This document shows, one piece after another, positions 59,642 to 64,000 of a stretch of DNA of 64,000 nt (positions are counted from its first letter, which is position 1; each line of letters starts with the position of its first letter). This stretch comes from Catellatospora vulcania (GTDB lineage: Bacteria > Actinomycetota > Actinomycetes > Mycobacteriales > Micromonosporaceae). The notes under the pieces are model-generated. The model was not told the DNA's origin, made no database searches, and was given only the letters and a program-made list of their open reading frames with translations. The stretch spans positions 1-64,000 of the forward strand of contig NZ_WARX01000001.1 in the NCBI RefSeq assembly GCF_009720385.1, written 5' to 3'. The translations under genes and the position numbers were made by a program.

Positions 59642-59662
59642 GGAAATATGATTCGTATCTCC
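59642..59662. promoter_or_regulatory. 21-bp near-palindrome between the ZIP transporter and sulfatase genes
   Basis: The site starts GGAAATATGATTCG and ends TATCTCC; eight of its ten base pairs are symmetrical around 59652. TTATAA at 59635-59640, read on the minus strand as a -10 for the ZIP gene, sits beside it. It is well placed to bind a dimeric repressor controlling both divergent operons. Confidence 0.5.
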
Positions 59663-59702
59663 GGAATACTGGAGCGCGGTATCCGTGTCCCTGGGAGGCG
59701 AC

Positions 59703-61589
59703 ATGCCCCGAACGCAGTCCCCGGCTGAGAAGGCCACCGTGAAGAAGACGGCGAAGAAGGTGACGGCGAGCAAGACCACCCCACCGCAGCCGGCCTCCCG
59801 CAAAGCCGCTCCGGCCAAGGCGGCCGTGAGCAAGGCCGCTGCCTCGAAGGCCGTCGCGTCACCGGCCGTGGCGTCGAAGGCCGTCGCGAAGAAGGCAGCC
59901 ACCCCGCCACGTGCTGCGAAGAGCACCCCGGCGGGTGGTCCGGCTGCCCGCAAGGCGGGGCCGGGCAAGAAGGCGGCCGCTCCCGTACCCGCGAAGAAGG
60001 CCCCGCCCTCCCGTGCGAGCGCGCGCACCGCGGCCGACCGCGGCCCGGCACGCAAGTCGTCCCCGCGGTCGGCAGCGGCCGGCACGGGCGCGGGCCGCAA
60101 GCCCAACATCCTGGTCATCTGGGGCGACGACATCGGCATCACCAACCTGAGCTGCTACAGCGACGGGCTGATGGGCTACCGCACACCCAACATCGACCGG
60201 GTCGCCGACGAGGGCATCCGCTTCACCGACTACTACGGCGAGCAGAGCTGCACCGCCGGCCGGGCCGCGTTTCTGACCGGGCAGTCCGTGTTCCGCACCG
60301 GCCTGTCCAAGGTCGGCCTGCCCGGCGCCGACGTCGGCCTGCAGGCCGAGGACCCGACCATCGCCGAACTGCTGAAACCGCACGGGTATGCGACCGGCCA
60401 GTTCGGCAAGAACCACTTCGGGGACAAGGACCGGTTCCTGCCGACCATGCACGGGTTCGACGAGTTCTTCGGCAACCTCTACCACCTCAACGCCGAGGAG
60501 GAGCCCGAACACGAGGACTACCCGGACCCGCGGCGCTTCCCGGACTTCAAGGCCAACTTCGGCCCGCGCGGGGTGCTGCACTGCTGGGCACTGCCCGACG
60601 GCGGCCAGAAGATCGAGGACACCGGCCCGCTGACCCGCAAACGCATGGAGACCATCGACGACGAGGTGTTCGAGCACGCGGCAGACTTCATCGGCCGCCA
60701 GGCGGCCGCGGACACGCCGTTCTTCGTCTGGTTCAACACCACGCACATGCACTTCAAGACGCACCCGCGGCCCGAGATCAAGGGGTGGGCGGGCCCCTGG
60801 CAGTCCGACTACCACGACGTGATGGTCGACCACGACCGGCTGGTCGGGGAGCTGCTGAACGTGCTGGACGAGCTCGGCATCGCCGACGACACGATCGTCA
60901 TGTACAGCACCGACAACGGCCCGCACATGAACTCGTGGCCGGACGCGGGCATGACCCCGTTCCGCAACGAGAAGAACTCCAACTGGGAAGGCGCCTACCG
61001 CGTGCCGGCCATGCTGCGCTGGCCCGGACACATCCGGCCGGGGCGCATCTCCAACGAGATCGTCAGCCATCTGGACCTGCTGCCGACGCTGCTGGCAGCG
61101 GCGGGCGAGCCGGACATCGTCGAAAAGTGCGAGGCGGGACACGACGCGGCGGGCAAGCACTTCCAGGTGCACCTGGACGGTTTCAACCTGCTGCCGTACC
61201 TGCTCGGGGAGGATCCGCACAGTCCGCGCGAGGGATTCTTCTACTTCTCCGACGACGGCGACCTGACCGCGCTGCGCTTCGACAACTGGAAAGTGGTCTT
61301 CATGGAGCAGCGTGCCCCGGGCACGCTGCGCGTGTGGTCCGAGCCGTTCACGGCGCTGCGGGTGCCCAAGCTCTACAACCTGCGCACCGACCCGTTCGAG
61401 CGGGCCGACGTCACGTCCAACACCTACTACTCCTGGTTCCTGGACCGGGCGTACATGATCCTTGCCGCGCAGAAGCTGGTCGGCGAGTTCATGGCCACGT
61501 TCCAGCAGTTCCCGCCCCGCCAGGAGGCGGCCAGCTTCACGGTCGACCAGGTGATGGAGAAGATCAAGGAAGGGATAGGGAGCCACTGA
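59703..61589 (+). CDS. Arylsulfatase with lysine/alanine-rich N-terminal extension
   Basis: A 628-residue protein. Residues about 12-132 are a histone-H1-like tail of AxKKAA/KKAxxK units without a signal peptide. The catalytic domain starts at PNILVIWGDD; Cys183 in SCTAGRAAFLTG is the residue converted to formylglycine (motif CxAxR). Further metal and phosphate-binding blocks are GKNHFGD, FFVWFNTTHMHFK and STDNGPHMNSWPDAG (the DN pair). It should hydrolyse a sulfate ester in the cytoplasm, unless exported by an unseen route. GGGAGG four bases ahead sets ATG 59703. It overlaps the HAD gene by one base (TGATG). FGE is encoded nearby on the other strand. Confidence 0.9.
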   Translation: MPRTQSPAEKATVKKTAKKVTASKTTPPQPASRKAAPAKAAVSKAAASKAVASPAVASKAVAKKAATPPRAAKSTPAGGPAARKAGPGKKAAAPVPAKKAPPSRASARTAADRGPARKSSPRSAAAGTGAGRKPNILVIWGDDIGITNLSCYSDGLMGYRTPNIDRVADEGIRFTDYYGEQSCTAGRAAFLTGQSVFRTGLSKVGLPGADVGLQAEDPTIAELLKPHGYATGQFGKNHFGDKDRFLPTMHGFDEFFGNLYHLNAEEEPEHEDYPDPRRFPDFKANFGPRGVLHCWALPDGGQKIEDTGPLTRKRMETIDDEVFEHAADFIGRQAAADTPFFVWFNTTHMHFKTHPRPEIKGWAGPWQSDYHDVMVDHDRLVGELLNVLDELGIADDTIVMYSTDNGPHMNSWPDAGMTPFRNEKNSNWEGAYRVPAMLRWPGHIRPGRISNEIVSHLDLLPTLLAAAGEPDIVEKCEAGHDAAGKHFQVHLDGFNLLPYLLGEDPHSPREGFFYFSDDGDLTALRFDNWKVVFMEQRAPGTLRVWSEPFTALRVPKLYNLRTDPFERADVTSNTYYSWFLDRAYMILAAQKLVGEFMATFQQFPPRQEAASFTVDQVMEKIKEGIGSH

Positions 61590-62491
61590 TGTCGTTCCTG
61601 CCCTCCTGGCGGCCGGGGGCCGCCCGGGACGCGATCACGTCGTTCCTCGACGAGTCGCTGGCACTGCCCGCCGAGCAGCGGGTGGCCGTGCTCGACAACG
61701 ACGGCACGCTGTGGTGCGAGAAGCCGAACTACATCCAGTACGACTTCCTCGTACGCACCCTGCACGACGCCGTCGAGCACGACGCCGCCATAGGCGAGCG
61801 GGCCGAGTACAAGGCGCTGCTCGACGGCGACCGGGCCGCGCTCGGCGAGCTGGGGCTGCAACGGATCGCACTGGCCCTGCTGGAGCTGTGCGCAGGCTGG
61901 ACACCGGACGAGTTCGCCGCCCGGGTGCGCGACTTCATGGGGCAGGAGAAGCACCCGGGCCGGGGCGCGCCGTACCCGAAGATGGTCTACCAGCCGATGC
62001 TGGAGCTGCTGGAGGCGCTGCGCGGGCACGGCTTCGACGTCTTCATCGTCACCGGCGGCGGCACCGAGTTCGTCCGCGCGGTCAGCCGCGACCTCTACGG
62101 CGTACGTCCCGACGACGTGGTCGGCACGCTGGTCGAGTACCACTACGAGGAGCACGGCGACGGCCCTGCGCTCGTGCGCACCGCGCAGGCGCAGGGCGAG
62201 GTCAACGAAGGGGCGGCGAAGGTCGAGCACATCCAGACCCAGCTCGGCCGCCGGCCGATCTTCGCGGCCGGCAACTCCGCAGGCGACAAGGAGATGCTGG
62301 AGTACGCCCGCGCCGCCGGCATGCCCAGCCTGGCCGTGCTGATCGACCACGACGACGCCGAGCGCGAGTACGCCTACGCCTCGGCCGCGGTGACCTTCAA
62401 GGACACCGAGCCGATCACCGACGCGGCACACCGTCTGGGCTGGACGGTGGTCTCCATGCGCGACGACTGGTCGGTGGTCTTTCCGGTGTGA
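61589..62491 (+). CDS. HAD-superfamily phosphatase-like hydrolase
   Basis: A 300-residue HAD protein. Motif I is LDNDGTLW with nucleophile Asp36 and acid Asp38; motif II is FIVTGGGTEF; motif III/IV is in FAAGNSAGDKEMLEYA (the GDxxxD-type acid). The cap is helical. The closest known style is the phosphoserine phosphatase-like group. It is coupled to the sulfatase by a TGATG overlap, a pairing seen in other actinobacteria and proteobacteria, suggesting they act on the same sulfated/phosphorylated compound. Substrate unknown. Confidence 0.85.
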   Translation: MSFLPSWRPGAARDAITSFLDESLALPAEQRVAVLDNDGTLWCEKPNYIQYDFLVRTLHDAVEHDAAIGERAEYKALLDGDRAALGELGLQRIALALLELCAGWTPDEFAARVRDFMGQEKHPGRGAPYPKMVYQPMLELLEALRGHGFDVFIVTGGGTEFVRAVSRDLYGVRPDDVVGTLVEYHYEEHGDGPALVRTAQAQGEVNEGAAKVEHIQTQLGRRPIFAAGNSAGDKEMLEYARAAGMPSLAVLIDHDDAEREYAYASAAVTFKDTEPITDAAHRLGWTVVSMRDDWSVVFPV

Positions 62492-62576
62492 CGGGCCGGA
62501 CGTGGATGCCGCAGAGCGCTGAGGTGGTTAGGGTCGTCCGGGAGCGCCGACCCTCGACCGCACCGGGAGCCCTGGC

Positions 62577-63827
62577 ATGCCGTACGACCTGCTGTTGACC
62601 GGTGGACATGTGCTCGATCCGGACGCCGGCCGCGACGGCGTGGCCGACGTCGCGGTGACCGGCGGGCGGATCGCCGCGGTCGGCCCGGACCTGCTGCGCG
62701 AAGGTGTCCGCGAGGTCGTCGACGTGCGCGGCCGCCTGGTCACGCCGGGCCTGGTCGACCTGCACACGCACGTGTTCGCGGGCGCGACCTACTGGGGCAT
62801 CGACCCCGATCCGGCTGCCTGGTGCTCCGGCGTCACCACCTGGGTGGACGCGGGCTCCGCCGGGGCGTACGGGCTCGACGCGCTGCGCGCCGCGATCCGC
62901 GGCCACCGGGTACGCGTACCCGTGCTGCTCAACATCTCCGCGGTCGGCCTGACCGGGCTCACCGGGGAGTCCCGCGACCTCGCCGCCTGCGACGTCGACC
63001 TCGCGATCGCCACCGTCACGGCGAACCGCGACCTGGTGTACGGGGTCAAGGCCCGCATCGACGCCAATACCGTCGGGGCGCACGGGCTGGAGCCGCTGCG
63101 CCGCGCCGTCGCCGTCGCACGGGCCTGCGAGCTGCCCGTCATGGTGCACATCGGCGTCGCGCCGCCCACCGTCGCCGACCTGCTGCCGCTGCTCGGGGCA
63201 GGTGACATCGTCACGCACTGCGCCAGCGGCATCGCCCTGGGGCGGGACGGCCTGGACCCGGCGCTGCGCCGCGCGTACGACGCCGGTGTGCTGTTCGACC
63301 TCGGCCACGGGTCCGGCGGCTTCGCGTACGACGTGCTGGAGGCGCAACTGGCCGCGGGCATGCCACCGCACACGGTCTCCACCGACCTGCACGCGCGCTC
63401 GCTGCACGGCCCCGCCTTCGACCTGCCCACCACGATGGCCAAGCTGCTCGCCACAGGCATGCCGCTCGCCGCGGTCGTCGCCGCGGCGACCAGCACGCCC
63501 GCGCGCGCCCTCGCGCTGCCCGCGGGCACCGGCACGCTGCGCGTCGGCGCGCCTGCGGACGTGGCCGTGTTCGCGGTGGAGGAGGGTGACTTCCCGCTCG
63601 CCGACGTGCACGGGCAGGTCCGCAGCGCGCCCATGCGGCTGCGCAACGAGGCCACCTACCTGGCCGGACGGCTGCTGCCGCCGAGCCTGCCCGCGCCGCC
63701 CCGGCCGTGGGCGCCGCTCACGACGGCCCAACGCGACGCACTCGCCCGCCGCGACCGCCTGATCCGCGACCTGCTCACCACGCCCCTGGTCCCGCCCGAC
63801 GGCCTGGCCGAGCAGTTCCCCCGCTGA
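62577..63827 (+). CDS. Amidohydrolase/deacetylase-family metallohydrolase
   Basis: A 416-residue member of the amidohydrolase superfamily. The metal site begins with VDLHTHVF (HxH after strand 1), the bridging Lys is probably in YGVKARID, and His residues appear in VMVHIGV and IVTHCASG; VSTDLHA is where the last Asp would be. The N-terminal small barrel DLLLTGGHVLDPDAG is a dihydroorotase/deacetylase-like hallmark. It may hydrolyse a cyclic amide or N-acetyl group; substrate unknown. GGGAG ahead of ATG 62577. It follows the HAD gene by 85 bases, perhaps separately transcribed. An inverted repeat of family 1 lies just after it. Confidence 0.82.
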   Translation: MPYDLLLTGGHVLDPDAGRDGVADVAVTGGRIAAVGPDLLREGVREVVDVRGRLVTPGLVDLHTHVFAGATYWGIDPDPAAWCSGVTTWVDAGSAGAYGLDALRAAIRGHRVRVPVLLNISAVGLTGLTGESRDLAACDVDLAIATVTANRDLVYGVKARIDANTVGAHGLEPLRRAVAVARACELPVMVHIGVAPPTVADLLPLLGAGDIVTHCASGIALGRDGLDPALRRAYDAGVLFDLGHGSGGFAYDVLEAQLAAGMPPHTVSTDLHARSLHGPAFDLPTTMAKLLATGMPLAAVVAAATSTPARALALPAGTGTLRVGAPADVAVFAVEEGDFPLADVHGQVRSAPMRLRNEATYLAGRLLPPSLPAPPRPWAPLTTAQRDALARRDRLIRDLLTTPLVPPDGLAEQFPR

Positions 63828-63852
63828 GGCCCTGCGCGACGCCCTCAGCGAA

Positions 63853-63913
63853 GATCGCTGTTTCGTGTCAGGAAATCGGGTACGACTCCACAATCTGACA
63901 CGAAACAGCGATC
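63853..63913. repeat. Long inverted repeat, family 1 (GATCGCTGTTTCGTGTCAG)
   Basis: Perfect 19-base arms (63853-63871, 63895-63913) around a 23-base loop, 25 bases past the amidohydrolase stop. The arm is identical to the matching part of the arm at 14064-14128, 50 kb away. The remaining 87 bases of the window show no gene. Confidence 0.88.
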
Positions 63914-64000
63914 ATGTTGAGGCCGGATGAGGCCGGAACCAGCGTGGGATCAGTGGTGGGTCAGCGGGGCGTGGCCGGGGTTCCGGAGGCGTTGCCGCAG

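Noticed and set aside
1-64000. Search for tRNA, rRNA, transposase, integrase or phage genes
   Set aside because: No GGTTCRAATCC-type T-loops in a cloverleaf context and no recombinase motifs were found by eye.

Overview
The window is very GC-rich, gene-dense DNA (fifty supported genes, many with 1-20 base overlaps) with strong G/C at third codon positions. Gene content is that of a filamentous actinobacterium: a multifunctional 2-oxoglutarate decarboxylase (kgd), a conservon (cvnABCD), an MprAB-PepD-like two-component system with an HtrA protease, archaeal-type glycogen debranching enzyme, a secreted chitinase, DUF6325/SHOCT proteins and several apparently leaderless genes. I infer Micromonosporaceae or a close relative; this rests on gene content and style, not on a database match. 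No rRNA, tRNA, CRISPR array, insertion sequence or integrase was seen.

Layout. 1-2.9 kb: start of kgd, a hotdog-fold protein, and a divergent ornithine-lipid acyltransferase pair (OlsB-like, PlsC/OlsA-like). 3-13.9 kb: envelope-stress block made of two paralogous OmpR-type response regulator/histidine kinase pairs, an HtrA protease after the first pair, a septum-formation-type lipoprotein, and an RND efflux pump divergent from the second pair. 14.3-18.8 kb: chitinase, patatin-like lipase, HdeD-like membrane protein. 18.8-26.7 kb: a run of mostly uncharacterised envelope proteins (DUF6325, SHOCT, polytopic membrane proteins, a 1215-residue zinc-ribbon membrane protein, FHA protein). 26.9-31.5 kb: ddaH-rocD arginine/ornithine operon, an ECF sigma factor with an overlapping membrane partner, FabG-like reductase. 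31.6-37.6 kb: secreted CocE-like hydrolase and membrane proteins. 37.6-41.3 kb: conservon. 41.5-49.7 kb: glycogen/alpha-glucan cluster (branching enzyme, GT4 glycogen synthase, debranching enzyme, GH63-like glucosidase). 49.8-54.0 kb: a compositionally softer accessory patch with a duplicated-domain surface protein, an XRE-TPR regulator fused by a 1-base overlap to a second peptide deformylase, and small proteins. 54.1-56.8 kb: 6-phosphofructokinase and a PIG-V-like membrane glycosyltransferase. 57-62.5 kb: a sulfatase locus (formylglycine-generating enzyme, HdeD-like protein, ZIP transporter; divergently the sulfatase and a coupled HAD phosphatase). 62.6-63.8 kb: an amidohydrolase.

The clearest unexplained structure is non-coding. 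Eight long inverted repeats with 15-28 bp, mostly perfect stems sit just beyond gene 3' ends, and their arms fall into sequence families (three share one core, two share another). There is also a family of GAAGGGCACC hairpins, a short mobile-looking leader carrying a Shine-Dalgarno (GAGCGNAGCGAGGAG), a 13-bp tandem array, and a 31-bp duplication that overlaps a stop codon. Among proteins the most unusual are a sulfatase with a histone-H1-like Lys/Ala/Pro tail, the XRE-TPR/deformylase pair, and an 823-residue membrane protein with basic heptad repeats.
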